NCBI GenBank assembly: GCA_964293815.1
Contig: CAXYYC010000014.1
Coordinates: forward strand, 1-59,519
Length of the DNA stretch: 59,519 nucleotides
Reading direction: 5' to 3'
Source of the DNA: CTSOIL-112 sp964293815
GTDB lineage: Bacteria > Pseudomonadota > Gammaproteobacteria > Burkholderiales > Burkholderiaceae
Both the position numbers and the translations under genes were made by a program. Below the pieces are notes generated by a model. It had not been told where the DNA came from, ran no database searches, and saw only the letters and a program-made list of their open reading frames with translations. Below, piece by piece: positions 7,696 to 17,190 of this stretch (positions within the stretch are counted from its first letter, which is position 1; the number at the start of each line of letters is the position of its first letter).

Positions 7696-7949
7696 TTCAG
7701 CTTCTGATAGATAGCGGTTAGGTTGCTCGTTCTCACGCTCCGGCGTCGAAACATATCGAGCATAGCGTGGGCTATGCCCACGAAAATAGAATAACAAACT
7801 GGATACCCGCTAAAATCCCGCGGGTATGACGTCATTTTTCTTAGATTTTGTGCTGAAATTCAAAGTTGAAGATTTGTCAGCCATCTGAACGTAATCGCTC
7901 GGTTACGTTTTGTATCATGTCATTTATGCCAAGTCGGTACAAATCACCA
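7696..7949. other. Non-coding gap after the attC with hairpins
   Basis: No convincing gene. It holds a perfect dyad GCGTGGGC-TAT-GCCCACG near 7764-7782, a repeat-family dyad at 7800-7831, and CGTAA...TTACG near 7890-7907. A core-like GTTAGGT at 7717-7723 has no matching inverse core. Confidence 0.5.
7800..7831. repeat. Palindromic repeat, variant of the CGTCATTCCCGC family
   Basis: TGGATACCCGC ... GCGGGTATGACG has the same layout as the two copies at 40675-40753 (TGGATTCCCGC ... GCGGGAATGACG), with a T-to-A change in one arm matched by A-to-T in the other, so the hairpin is kept. Confidence 0.6.
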
Positions 7950-8714
7950 TCAAACTGTTTCTGTTGCGCATGCCCGCTCCTGCAACTGCACCCAATGAAA
8001 CAGCAATTGCTCCACCTGTGTCAAACTGCGTTCGCGCAGTTCGCGCCACTGTTTCAAGTCATGCGCACGGGTTTGTCCCACACCTGCGGCGTAATTGGTG
8101 CACACCGTGATCGCAGCGTAATCCAAAGCCAATTCTTTGGCCAAAATCACTTCGGGAACCAAGGTCATACCGACGACATCTGCGCCATCACCTTTCATAC
8201 GACGCACTTCGGCGCGGGTTTCCAGACGCGGCCCGTCGGTGCAAGCGTACACTGCGTCTTGCACCAATTCGATGCCCAGCTTTTGCCCTGAGCAGATCAA
8301 ATTGTCACGCGTCGCGCCATGAAACGGCTCACTCATATCGGTGTAAACGATGGGGTAATCGGGGCCTTCGTAGTAGGTATTTTTACGCCCCTGCGTGTAG
8401 TCCAAAATATCGCTCAACACCACCAATTGCCCTGGCTGAATGTCCTCCACCAGACTGCCGACGCTGCCAACCGCGCACAGGTTGGTCACGCCGATTTTTT
8501 GCAGTGCCCAGATATTGGCACGAAAATTGATCTGATGCGGTGCGAGCGTGTGGCCGTAACCGTGGCGATTGATGAAGGCCACTTCCACGCCGGACAATTC
8601 GCCCAAGGTGACCGCGCACGATGGCTCGCCAAATGGCGTGCGCACGATTTCGCGGCGCACATTTTCGAGTTGACTGAGCCGCGGCAAACCGCTTCCGGCG
8701 ATGATTCCGAGCAT
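7950..8714 (-). CDS. Methylthioadenosine/methylthioinosine phosphorylase
   Basis: A 254-residue member of the purine nucleoside phosphorylase family, MTAP branch: it splits 5'-methylthio-purine nucleosides with phosphate in methionine salvage. Seen are IAGSGL (phosphate loop), NRHGYGHTLAPHQINFRANIWAL, and PRLETRAEVRRM followed by DVVGMTLVPE. The Pseudomonas-type enzyme prefers methylthioinosine, and I lean to that subtype, but sequence alone does not settle it. The usual VGMTGMPE block reads VGMTLVPE here, next to the base-binding Met. It follows ligA by one base and is the last gene of the smc-zipA-ligA run. Confidence 0.85.
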   Translation of the reverse strand: MLGIIAGSGLPRLSQLENVRREIVRTPFGEPSCAVTLGELSGVEVAFINRHGYGHTLAPHQINFRANIWALQKIGVTNLCAVGSVGSLVEDIQPGQLVVLSDILDYTQGRKNTYYEGPDYPIVYTDMSEPFHGATRDNLICSGQKLGIELVQDAVYACTDGPRLETRAEVRRMKGDGADVVGMTLVPEVILAKELALDYAAITVCTNYAAGVGQTRAHDLKQWRELRERSLTQVEQLLFHWVQLQERACATETV

Positions 8715-8715
8715 A

Positions 8716-10806
8716 TTATTCTTCCTTTTCCTGATGATTTAACAAGGCCAACATCTGCGCTTCATCCAGCACCTGCACGCCCAAACTGTTGGCTTTATCC
8801 AATTTTGATCCAGCCGCTTCACCAGCCACCACATAATCCGTTTTGGCAGACACACTGCCAGCGACTTTCGCCCCAGCCGCTTCGAGCAGGGCTTTGGCCT
8901 CATCGCGTGCGAGCGTCGGCAATGTTCCGGTCAACACCACGGTTTTTCCGGTAAACACACTGTCCGATACGGTCCGCGCAGGCAATTCATCCCAGTGTAC
9001 GCCCCATTGTAACAGACGTTCGGTGACGCTTTGATGACGCGCATCCGCCCAAAAATCGACAATCGCCTGCGCCACAATCGGACCGATATCGGCGACTTGA
9101 AGCAGTTCCTCCACATTGGCCGCGCGAATCGCCGCCAGCGTACGAAAGTGCTGTGCCAACGATTTGGCTGTGGCCTCACCGACATGGCGAATGCCCAAGG
9201 CGTAGACAAAGCGCGCCAAAGTGGTTTTTTTCGAGATTTGAATCGCGTCAAATACATTTTGTGCGGACTTTTGCGCCATGCGCTCCAATTGCGCCAGTTG
9301 CTCAACGCTCAGTCGGTACAAATCATCCGGCGTTTTGACCAAACCTACATCCACCAATTGCTCAATCAATCGGTCGCCCAGCCCGTCAATATTCACTGCC
9401 TTGCGCGAGGCGAAATGCATTAGGCTCTGTTTCAACTGCGCGGGACAAATTAGACCACCAGTGCAGCGCGCGACAGCTTCGCCCTCCTCGCGCACAATCG
9501 GCGAGGCGCACTCCGGACACTGCGTCGGCATGACAAATTGTCGCGCGTCATCTGGGCGCTTTTCGATGATGCTCATCACCACTTCGGGAATCACGTCGCC
9601 CGCACGCCGCACCACGACGGTGTCGCCAATGCACACGTCTTTACGCGCGACTTCGTCGGCATTGTGTAGCGTCGCATTGGTCACGATTACGCCACCCACC
9701 TCCACCGGCATCAGCCGCGCCACCGGTGTGATCGCGCCAGTGCGCCCGACCTGCACCGTGATGTCTTGCACCACCGTGGTCATCTCCTGCGCGGGAAATT
9801 TATGCGCAATCGCCCAGCGCGGCGAGCGCGAGACAAAGCCGAGCGCGTCTTGTTGCGCGCTGCTATTGACTTTATACACCACACCATCAATATCAAATGG
9901 CAGCTCATTGCGCAGTGCGCCGGTCTGCGCGTAAAAACTCAATAAACCGTCCGCGCCACTGACCAGCGGTTGCTGGGTAAACACTGGAAAGCCGAAATCG
10001 CGCAATTGCGCCACGATGTGCGCAAAGCCGTCGGTCTGAAATAGCTCCGCATTGTCCTCAAGCTCACCCAAACCATAGGCAAAAAACGAGAGCTTGCGGC
10101 TGGCGGTGATCCGCGAATCAAGCTGGCGCAAACTGCCTGCAGCGGCATTGCGCGGATTGGCAAACTGTTTCTCGCCTTTATCCGCTTGTGTGATGTTCAA
10201 TCGTTCAAAATCTGCCCGCTTCATCAGCACCTCGCCGCGCACTTCCAATACATCGGGAAACTGCTTGCCCTGTAAACGCAGGGGAATTGAGCGGATGGTG
10301 CGCACATTCGCGGTCACGTCCTCGCCCGTTTCACCGTCGCCGCGCGTCGCAGCCTGTACCAAAACGCCGTGCTCATAGCGCAAATTGATTGCCAAACCAT
10401 CGAATTTCACTTCGCAGGCATATTCGACCAACTGCCCATCAGTCAACAAACCCGCGCCACGCAATTCATCCTGCATTCGCTGGTCAAACGCCCGCACCTC
10501 AGCCTCGGCAAACGCATTGGCCAGCGAGAGCATCGGCACGCGGTGACGTACTTTGGCAAACTGCGACAGCGGTGCACCACCAACCCGCTGGGTCGGTGAA
10601 TCGGCGCTGGCAAACTGCGGATGCGCCCGCTCCAACGCCTCCAGCTCACGAAACAGCGCGTCGTATTCGGCATCACTCACCGTCGGCGCGTCGTTGACGT
10701 AGTAGGCGATGTTGTGCGCGCGCAATTGCTCGCGTAGTTGCGTGATAGTCTGTTCGACATTCAGCGCAGGCTCGGGTACATCAGAAAATAAATCTAAATT
10801 CGACAT
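8716..10806 (-). CDS. ligA: NAD-dependent DNA ligase LigA
   Basis: A 696-residue ligase that seals nicks during replication and repair. The N-terminal Ia domain (HNIAYYVNDAPTVSDAEYD) binds NAD. The adenylation motif CEVKFDGLAINLRYE places the AMP-accepting Lys at residue 134. An OB fold, a zinc finger (CPEC...C...CPAQ), helix-hairpin-helix repeats and a C-terminal BRCT domain (about residues 615-690, GKTVVLTGTLPTLARDE) follow in the usual order. It lies 60 bp after zipA and is 1 bp from the phosphorylase gene. Confidence 0.98.
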   Translation of the reverse strand: MSNLDLFSDVPEPALNVEQTITQLREQLRAHNIAYYVNDAPTVSDAEYDALFRELEALERAHPQFASADSPTQRVGGAPLSQFAKVRHRVPMLSLANAFAEAEVRAFDQRMQDELRGAGLLTDGQLVEYACEVKFDGLAINLRYEHGVLVQAATRGDGETGEDVTANVRTIRSIPLRLQGKQFPDVLEVRGEVLMKRADFERLNITQADKGEKQFANPRNAAAGSLRQLDSRITASRKLSFFAYGLGELEDNAELFQTDGFAHIVAQLRDFGFPVFTQQPLVSGADGLLSFYAQTGALRNELPFDIDGVVYKVNSSAQQDALGFVSRSPRWAIAHKFPAQEMTTVVQDITVQVGRTGAITPVARLMPVEVGGVIVTNATLHNADEVARKDVCIGDTVVVRRAGDVIPEVVMSIIEKRPDDARQFVMPTQCPECASPIVREEGEAVARCTGGLICPAQLKQSLMHFASRKAVNIDGLGDRLIEQLVDVGLVKTPDDLYRLSVEQLAQLERMAQKSAQNVFDAIQISKKTTLARFVYALGIRHVGEATAKSLAQHFRTLAAIRAANVEELLQVADIGPIVAQAIVDFWADARHQSVTERLLQWGVHWDELPARTVSDSVFTGKTVVLTGTLPTLARDEAKALLEAAGAKVAGSVSAKTDYVVAGEAAGSKLDKANSLGVQVLDEAQMLALLNHQEKEE

Positions 10807-10866
10807 CGTTGTTTTTCAGGTTGAAGGCAAGCTAGCCATGATGAGGGCAGAGCAATGACACACCCA

Positions 10867-12831
10867 TCAGCCGAGCAATAAACGTTTGGTCATCAGCGCG
10901 CCGACGGGCAGACCCAATTCGCTCAATTGCCGCACAAAAATACGGGTTTGCAGGTGGGCAATTTTCTCCAATTCATCAACGGAAATTTCTTCGCCCACAT
11001 GATTTTGCCACTGCGCGCCAAGCGCATCGGCCACGGTTTTCATATCGCTGATGAGGCGCTGAATCGGCTCCAGCGGCTTCGCATCCGCATCGGCACTGTC
11101 ATCCAGACGCAATTCAATCCGTGCCAACTCGACGCAGAAGGACAAAGTATGCACATACATCACCGCCATCTGACTGCGCAAAAAGTCCTGCGCACGCGGG
11201 TTATTCACATCGTTCATCACCGCGTACACGGGCGTATTGCGCTCGCTGCGCGCGACATAAATACCACGCTCACTCAGCACCGCACCGCAAGCGGTCAACT
11301 GCTGATGCACTTCGTAGGCGGGCCATAGGCCATTGTCTTTGTGCAATTGCAGAATAATCGGCTGGCCAACGCGCCGCGCCAAAGCGTGTAAAAACTGCGC
11401 GTAGTCACTCAATTCGTACACATCGGGCAAGCCATCAATATGCCCCGCCACGCGTTTACGCAGAGCCTCAGCCAGACCGAACCAGCGTTGAATCAGCTCC
11501 TCTTGCGCATGATGACTGCGATTGGCCAACTGCAAAGTCAATTTGATCGCACAATACGGCGCACCGGCCTGTAAATCCTGCCACATCCTTTTTGCGCCAG
11601 ATTCAAGGCTAATCTGCCCTGCGCGCGCGCCATACAACCGCATCGGTAGGGGCGTATCCAGTCGCAAATCGTACAAAGCGCGCTCAATGTCCTCAGCGGT
11701 TTTCGGCTGATTGACCGTAATCACAATCTCGGCATCAATCGCGCGAATCGGGTCAACGCCCTGCGGATGTGCGGTGTGCAGCCAATGCTCAAAACGCGCA
11801 AACGGCGCAAACACCTCCCACGTCGCGCGGCGTTTCATTTCCTGTGCGGTGATGCGCTGCGCGATGCGCTCTTTTTCTTCCTCATCATCCAGATCAAAAG
11901 TCACCGGCACTGTTTTACCCGCTGTCGGTGGCTCGGCAATAATCGCCGACATGATTTCATCCGGCGTGCTGACAGGAGCCGCCGCATCACTGCGTACCGT
12001 TTCGGTTTCAGTGGCAATAGTCACCGGAGAAGCCTCAGAAACAGGTGATTTAGCCAGTTCAACAGCCGAAAGATTGTCATCCTGAGGTGCATGAGCCAAG
12101 GCCATCGGTGCGTTTGACACCACCGCCTCTACTGATGGCTCTAACGGATTTTGCGCCGAATTTGGCATCGCATTGTGCGCCGAATCCTGAGGTGCATCCG
12201 CCACCATTTTGTCCAATGCCACTTGTACGCGTTCGGACTCCGCAGGCATATCGGTCGGATGACAGGCCAACGGCGGTTCTTCATCGATTACCTCAGGCGC
12301 CTCGGCAGTAGTCACAGTATTTTCGCGCACGTCATGAGCTGTTTTCTCCACGCCTTCTTCTGTCGTGTCTTGTGCGATAGTCTCGGCGTTGCCCTCAAAT
12401 GTTCCACTATCAAACGTACCGCCTTCAAACGTTCCGTCCCCAAGCGGCTCATCCTCAAGCCCCGCCGCCATAGATGGCTCGACTTGCTCGTCGCCTGGCT
12501 TGGCTGTCACTGAAACTGTCTGAATCGCTGGTGTCGGTTGAACCACAGAAGCCTCGGGCATTTCAGCGTGAAATTCAATCGCCGGATGATTCGTCGGCTC
12601 GCTCTGCACCGACGCGGGCGCGGACGGCCACGTTTCGGGCAATGGTTCCTGCTCCGGCACATAGGCCGGATAGCGGTGCTGGCTCGGCGGCTCTACCGCC
12701 AATTCGGCCAATTCGGCTTTGCGCGCCTCCTGCGCTTTTTGCGCGCGGTGCACCTGCCAATAGCTGTACGCACCAACGGCAAACAGGAGCAAGGCCAAAA
12801 CCGCTAAGGTCGATAGTTCAAATTCACTCAT
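10867..12831 (-). CDS. zipA: ZipA-like cell division protein with extended linker
   Basis: A 654-residue protein with one N-terminal membrane anchor (residues about 6-24, LSTLAVLALLLFAVGAY), a basic stretch, a long Pro/Glu/Ala-rich linker of about 300 residues, and a C-terminal domain matching the FtsZ-binding ZipA fold (from about residue 360 to the end). ZipA tethers FtsZ filaments to the membrane at the division site. Its place between smc and ligA is the usual betaproteobacterial location. It is roughly twice the length of E. coli ZipA because of the linker, which contains a short tandem run of GTF units (DGTFEGGTFDSGTFEGN). Confidence 0.85.
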   Translation of the reverse strand: MSEFELSTLAVLALLLFAVGAYSYWQVHRAQKAQEARKAELAELAVEPPSQHRYPAYVPEQEPLPETWPSAPASVQSEPTNHPAIEFHAEMPEASVVQPTPAIQTVSVTAKPGDEQVEPSMAAGLEDEPLGDGTFEGGTFDSGTFEGNAETIAQDTTEEGVEKTAHDVRENTVTTAEAPEVIDEEPPLACHPTDMPAESERVQVALDKMVADAPQDSAHNAMPNSAQNPLEPSVEAVVSNAPMALAHAPQDDNLSAVELAKSPVSEASPVTIATETETVRSDAAAPVSTPDEIMSAIIAEPPTAGKTVPVTFDLDDEEEKERIAQRITAQEMKRRATWEVFAPFARFEHWLHTAHPQGVDPIRAIDAEIVITVNQPKTAEDIERALYDLRLDTPLPMRLYGARAGQISLESGAKRMWQDLQAGAPYCAIKLTLQLANRSHHAQEELIQRWFGLAEALRKRVAGHIDGLPDVYELSDYAQFLHALARRVGQPIILQLHKDNGLWPAYEVHQQLTACGAVLSERGIYVARSERNTPVYAVMNDVNNPRAQDFLRSQMAVMYVHTLSFCVELARIELRLDDSADADAKPLEPIQRLISDMKTVADALGAQWQNHVGEEISVDELEKIAHLQTRIFVRQLSELGLPVGALMTKRLLLG

Positions 12832-12883
12832 AACTCGTCATTCATCCGCAAAGATCAATCATTCATGCCAAACAGCCCACCAC

Positions 12884-15800
12884 TCAACTGCTCTGTTGTA
12901 ATTTCAAGGCCGATTCCATATCCACCGCGACAATCCGCGACACACCTTGTTCTTGCATGGTCACACCGACCAACTGATCGGCGATTTCCATCGTAATTTT
13001 ATTATGCGAAATGAACAAAAATTGTGTCTGTGACGACATTTTTCCGACCAATTGGGCAAAACGCTCAGTATTCGCATCGTCCAGCGGCGCATCCACCTCA
13101 TCGAGCAAACAGAACGGCGCTGGGTTCAAACGGAATAGCGCGAATACCAGCGCGGTCGCGGTCAAAGCCTTTTCACCACCCGAAAGCAAATGAATGGTCG
13201 AGTTGCGTTTGCCCGGTGGTTGCGCCATCACCTGCACGCCCGCATCGAGAATCTCTTCACCGGTCAGCACCAGCTTCGCTTCGCCTCCGCCGAATAACTC
13301 GGGGAAGAGTTCGCCAAAGTTTTTGTTCACCTGATTGTAGGTGTCCATCAGCATGTCGCGCGACTCTTTGTCAATTTTCTTGATTGCGTCTTCGAGCGTG
13401 GTCATCGCGCTGGTCAAATCTTCGGACTGCGCGGTCAGGAAGCCTTGGCGCTCCTGCGCAACTTTCAATTCGTCCAGCGCCGCCAAGTTGACCGCACCCA
13501 AGGCATTGATTTGATTATTCAATCGGGTGATTTCCGCCTGCAAGACCGAGGCGCGTGCGCCATCGGCGAGCGTGGCGCGCAATTGTTCACGGGTCTGCGC
13601 GATGTCCACTTCGGCTTCGCGCAATTGCTCGGCAAATTGCTCTTGATTCAGGCGCGCAGCCTGCTCGGACAATTGCAGCTGTGTGATCGCCTCGCGCTTC
13701 GGCTCAAGCTCACGTTCCGCCGAAATCCGCACCTCATCCAACTGGCGCAAGTCATGCGTGAGCGCGTCCAACGCGCTACGCGCCGCAGCCAACGCCTGCT
13801 CGCGCTCGACACGCACGGCCAAAGCGGCCTGCAAACCATCGTGGTGGTTGTTTTGCTCAAACTCTTGCAACTCGATGGTGTGCTCTTCCAGATTGCTGTG
13901 CAATACCTCCAACTGCTGTTCGGTTGAATGCTGGTTGTACTCAATGTCGGCCAAACGTTGCGCGAGGTTTTGCACGCGGTACTGGGCATCGCGCGCTTGG
14001 TTTTCCACCTCGCGTAGGCTGGCGCGTTGATCGGCTAAATTGCGTTCCAGCGCCTCATACGCTGATTGCGCGGACTGCCACGCCTCTTGGCGGGTGAGCA
14101 AAATCGCGTCACCTTCGTCAAATAGCGCCTGCGCCTCCATTTTCTGCGCTTGTAATTCTTCTTCTTGAATCAAAATTTCCGTTAACTCATCGTCAATCTG
14201 CGCATGGCGGGCGTTGCGTTGCTCGCGCTCCAGATTGAGTTTTTGTACCTGCATTTTCAGCTCGTGCACGCGCGCGGTGGTGCTCTGCAACTGCGCTCGC
14301 GCGCTGTTGTGCTGTTGCGTCAGGCGCTCCACCTGCGCTTGAAAATCGTGCAAGCCGCTTTGCGCCTGATCGACCAGCATATCCTGCGCGCGCAACTGCG
14401 CCTCGATCTGCTCGATCTCCTGCGCGCGCGCCAGCATCCCTGCCTGCTCGGACTCGGCGACGTAAAAACGTAGCGCATTGCGCGACAGCCGATGGCCTTC
14501 GGGCGTGACCAGCACGCCGCCTTCGGGCAACTGCTCGCGCAGCGCGTAGGCGTCGTTCAAGGTATTGGCAACGTACACGCCGCGCAACCAATCGGGCAGT
14601 AACTGCGTGAGCGTCGGATCATTGGTCTTAATCAATTGAAACAGCGGATGCAGACCGGCTACCTCAGGCGCACGCTCGGTCAGCGGCACATTGGCATAAA
14701 AACTCAAACGCGACGGCGGAATGTCGTTGAAGTAATTTTTCACCCAATCAATGCGCGACATTTCAAAGCCATTCATGCGCTCGCCGAGCACAGCCTCCAG
14801 TGCGTTTTCCCAGCCCGATTCGATGTGCAGTTTTTGCCACACGCGTTGGCGCGTGGCAAGCTGGTGTTTGTCCAGCCAATCGCCCAGTTGTCCTTGGGTT
14901 TGGACTTTTTCCTGCAATTGCGTGAGCGCGTCCAAACGAGCGGACAGTTGCGCAATGCGCGCCTGCTCGTTCAAAGCGCTGCTGCGCGCCTGATTGAGCG
15001 CGTCCTGCGCCTGTGGCAACTGCGCGTCTACCTCGTCCAACGCGGCCTGTGCGGACTCTTGCCGCGCTAATTCGTCGGCCAACTGCATATCGAGTTGGTG
15101 GTGCTCTTTCGCATCCTGCGCACCGGGGGCGACTTTTTCCTGCTGTAGGCGTTCGCGCCGCAAAACCAGATTGGCCAACTGCCGGTCTGCATTGCGCTGA
15201 TCGTCGGCGGCGCGCGCGACCGATTGCTCGGCCTGCGCCAATTGCGCACGCGCGTCCTGCATTTTTTGCATGGATTCGCGGTGACGTGCTTCCAAATCCG
15301 GCTGACCTTCGGATGCGACGGCCAGCTGTTCGCTCAACATCGCTTGATCTTCGAGCGCCAGCTCGCGCTCGACAGTCAGGTTGTCCACGTCGTCGAGTAA
15401 TTGCGTTTGCCGCGCTTGCCACTGCGCCACTTGCTGCTTGATCTGCTCAATCTGCGCCTCAATCCGCGCGCGCCCTTCGGTCATAAAGCGCAGTTCGGTC
15501 TCGATGCGCGAGACTTCGGCATTGGCTTCGTACATAGATGCCTGCGCGCTGTTTAGATTGTCGGATAATTCGTAATGCTGCACGCGCCGCGCTTCGAGTT
15601 CGGCCTCAGCGTGCCGTAATTTGGCAATCTGTGCTTCTAATTCGTTTTGCGCCTGCTGAGTTTTCGCACTGATTTTGTCGCGCTCGGCTTGCGCTTCGTC
15701 GTAGCGCAAAATCCATAGGTAATGCAGTTTGTCCTGCGCGGCGGTTTGCAAATTGCGGTATTCCTGTGCGACTTTGGCCTGCGCGTCGAGTTTGTCAACT

Positions 15801-16411
15801 TGGCTGTTCAATTCGCGCAAGATGTCCTCAACGCGGGTCAAATTGTCGCGCGTGTCGTTCAGGCGATTTTCGGTTTCGCGGCGGCGTTCTTTGTATTTCG
15901 ACACACCGGCGGCTTCTTCGAGAAACACGCGCAGTTCTTCGGGTTTGGCCTCGATGATGCGCGAAATCATGCCTTGTCCGATGATCGCGTAGGCGCGCGG
16001 CCCCAAGCCGGTTCCCATGAAGATGTCCTGTACGTCGCGGCGGCGCACCTGTTGGCCATTGATGTAGTAGCTCGAACCGCCATCACGCGTGAGCACGCGG
16101 CGCACGGAGATTTCGGCGTATTGACCCCATTGACCACCTGCGCGGCCTTCGTGGTTGTCAAACACGAGTTCGACCGACGCACGCGCCGAGGGTTTGCGAC
16201 TGCCCGAGCCGTTGAAAATCACGTCGGCCATTGATTCGCCACGCAATTCGGAGGCGCGTGATTCGCCCAGTACCCAGCGGGTCGCGTCCATGATGTTCGA
16301 TTTGCCACAGCCATTCGGCCCGACGACCGCGACCAATTGCCCCGGCAGTTGGAAACTGGTGGGGTCAACGAAGGATTTGAAACCGGCTAATTTGATTTGA
16401 GTTAAACGCAC
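12884..16411 (-). CDS. smc: Chromosome segregation protein SMC
   Basis: A 1175-residue SMC ATPase, the core of the SMC-ScpAB condensin. The head has Walker A GPNGCGKS (residues 31-38); two long coiled coils flank a hinge (about 500-650); the C-terminal head half has the signature LLSGGEKALTATAL and Walker B FCLLDEVDAPLDDAN. Length is standard. It heads the smc-zipA-ligA-phosphorylase run with short gaps. Its partner scpA is encoded at 26790, apart from it, and no scpB is seen. Confidence 0.98.
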   Translation of the reverse strand: MRLTQIKLAGFKSFVDPTSFQLPGQLVAVVGPNGCGKSNIMDATRWVLGESRASELRGESMADVIFNGSGSRKPSARASVELVFDNHEGRAGGQWGQYAEISVRRVLTRDGGSSYYINGQQVRRRDVQDIFMGTGLGPRAYAIIGQGMISRIIEAKPEELRVFLEEAAGVSKYKERRRETENRLNDTRDNLTRVEDILRELNSQVDKLDAQAKVAQEYRNLQTAAQDKLHYLWILRYDEAQAERDKISAKTQQAQNELEAQIAKLRHAEAELEARRVQHYELSDNLNSAQASMYEANAEVSRIETELRFMTEGRARIEAQIEQIKQQVAQWQARQTQLLDDVDNLTVERELALEDQAMLSEQLAVASEGQPDLEARHRESMQKMQDARAQLAQAEQSVARAADDQRNADRQLANLVLRRERLQQEKVAPGAQDAKEHHQLDMQLADELARQESAQAALDEVDAQLPQAQDALNQARSSALNEQARIAQLSARLDALTQLQEKVQTQGQLGDWLDKHQLATRQRVWQKLHIESGWENALEAVLGERMNGFEMSRIDWVKNYFNDIPPSRLSFYANVPLTERAPEVAGLHPLFQLIKTNDPTLTQLLPDWLRGVYVANTLNDAYALREQLPEGGVLVTPEGHRLSRNALRFYVAESEQAGMLARAQEIEQIEAQLRAQDMLVDQAQSGLHDFQAQVERLTQQHNSARAQLQSTTARVHELKMQVQKLNLEREQRNARHAQIDDELTEILIQEEELQAQKMEAQALFDEGDAILLTRQEAWQSAQSAYEALERNLADQRASLREVENQARDAQYRVQNLAQRLADIEYNQHSTEQQLEVLHSNLEEHTIELQEFEQNNHHDGLQAALAVRVEREQALAAARSALDALTHDLRQLDEVRISAERELEPKREAITQLQLSEQAARLNQEQFAEQLREAEVDIAQTREQLRATLADGARASVLQAEITRLNNQINALGAVNLAALDELKVAQERQGFLTAQSEDLTSAMTTLEDAIKKIDKESRDMLMDTYNQVNKNFGELFPELFGGGEAKLVLTGEEILDAGVQVMAQPPGKRNSTIHLLSGGEKALTATALVFALFRLNPAPFCLLDEVDAPLDDANTERFAQLVGKMSSQTQFLFISHNKITMEIADQLVGVTMQEQGVSRIVAVDMESALKLQQSS

Positions 16412-16664
16412 TGCGAACCTTTTTTATTCATCAATGTATCAATGTGTTGGTATCTTGTTTTAGAATGAGCTGTCCGTCAATTTATCAGCTAAACACCGAG
16501 ATTTTTACCAAGCGCTTGTAACAACCGCTTAAATAGGCGTTATCATACCATTTTCAGCGTATTTTCAGTTGGATTTCCACGGTTTTACACGCCAGCCGTA
16601 TGCGCCAACCGATTTTATTTTTCCGTTTATAAACATAGCCTTAGGCAATCGAACCAAAATCATC

Positions 16665-17189
16665 ATGTTACACATTCAACCCTGTATCGAAAGTGAGCAC
16701 AGCGCCGCCATCTTGGCCATTTTTAACGAAGCGATTGCGAATCTCACCGCGCTGTACGAATACGAGCCGCGCACACCCGAATTTATGACGCAGTGGTTTG
16801 CCGAAAAGCGCGAACGCGATTTCCCTGTATTGGGTGCGTTTGATGACGCAGGTACTTTGTTGGGCTTTGCCACATACGGCGTATTTCGTAGCAAACCGGC
16901 GTATAAATACACGGTTGAGCATTCGATTTATATTCACCACGAGCACCGTGGCAAAGGCGTTGGACGCGTGTTGTTAGAACCGCTGATTGAGCAGGCCAAA
17001 GCGCAGGATTATCACTGCATGGTCGGTGCGATTGACGGCGCTAATTCAGCCAGCATCCACCTGCACGAGCAGTTTGGCTTCACCTATGCGGGTACGATTC
17101 ATCAGGCAGGATTCAAATTCGGCGAGTGGCTGGATTTGGTGTTTTATCAATTATTATTGCCCACGCCCGAGCATCCGACGGATGGCTAA
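16665..17189 (+). CDS. GNAT N-acetyltransferase, phosphinothricin-acetyltransferase-like
   Basis: A 174-residue GCN5-related acetyltransferase. Motif A, HRGKGVGRVLLEPLIEQA, holds the acetyl-CoA pyrophosphate loop. The early segment ILAIFNEAIANLTALYEYEPRT and the late GFTYAGTIHQAGFKFGEWLD match the PAT/Bar/YwnH group, which acetylates small amines such as phosphinothricin or methionine sulfoximine. The substrate here is unknown. I chose ATG 16665, where family similarity starts; the open frame extends 32 codons further upstream without family match. Transcribed away from smc, convergent with the next gene and ending 2 bp from its stop. Confidence 0.85.
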   Translation: MLHIQPCIESEHSAAILAIFNEAIANLTALYEYEPRTPEFMTQWFAEKRERDFPVLGAFDDAGTLLGFATYGVFRSKPAYKYTVEHSIYIHHEHRGKGVGRVLLEPLIEQAKAQDYHCMVGAIDGANSASIHLHEQFGFTYAGTIHQAGFKFGEWLDLVFYQLLLPTPEHPTDG

Positions 17190-17190
17190 A

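Noticed and set aside
7717..7723. GTTAGGT core-like site after the attC
   Set aside because: No inverse core or stem partner within 150 bp; a 7-mer alone is not evidence of another cassette.
7644..7835. 63-codon open frame on the minus strand
   Set aside because: It runs through the attC and a hairpin, has no family match and no good ribosome site.
7950..8714. VGMTLVPE change as proof of a new substrate
   Set aside because: One altered block is not enough to claim new specificity, and all other catalytic parts are normal.
9278..9934. Long open frame on the plus strand opposite ligA
   Set aside because: It is a mirror of the strongly conserved ligA coding strand, with no motif and no ribosome site.
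14763..15422. 219-codon Arg/Ala-rich frame opposite-phase within smc
   Set aside because: The composition (Arg, Ala, Gly runs) is that of an out-of-frame read of the coiled-coil codons.
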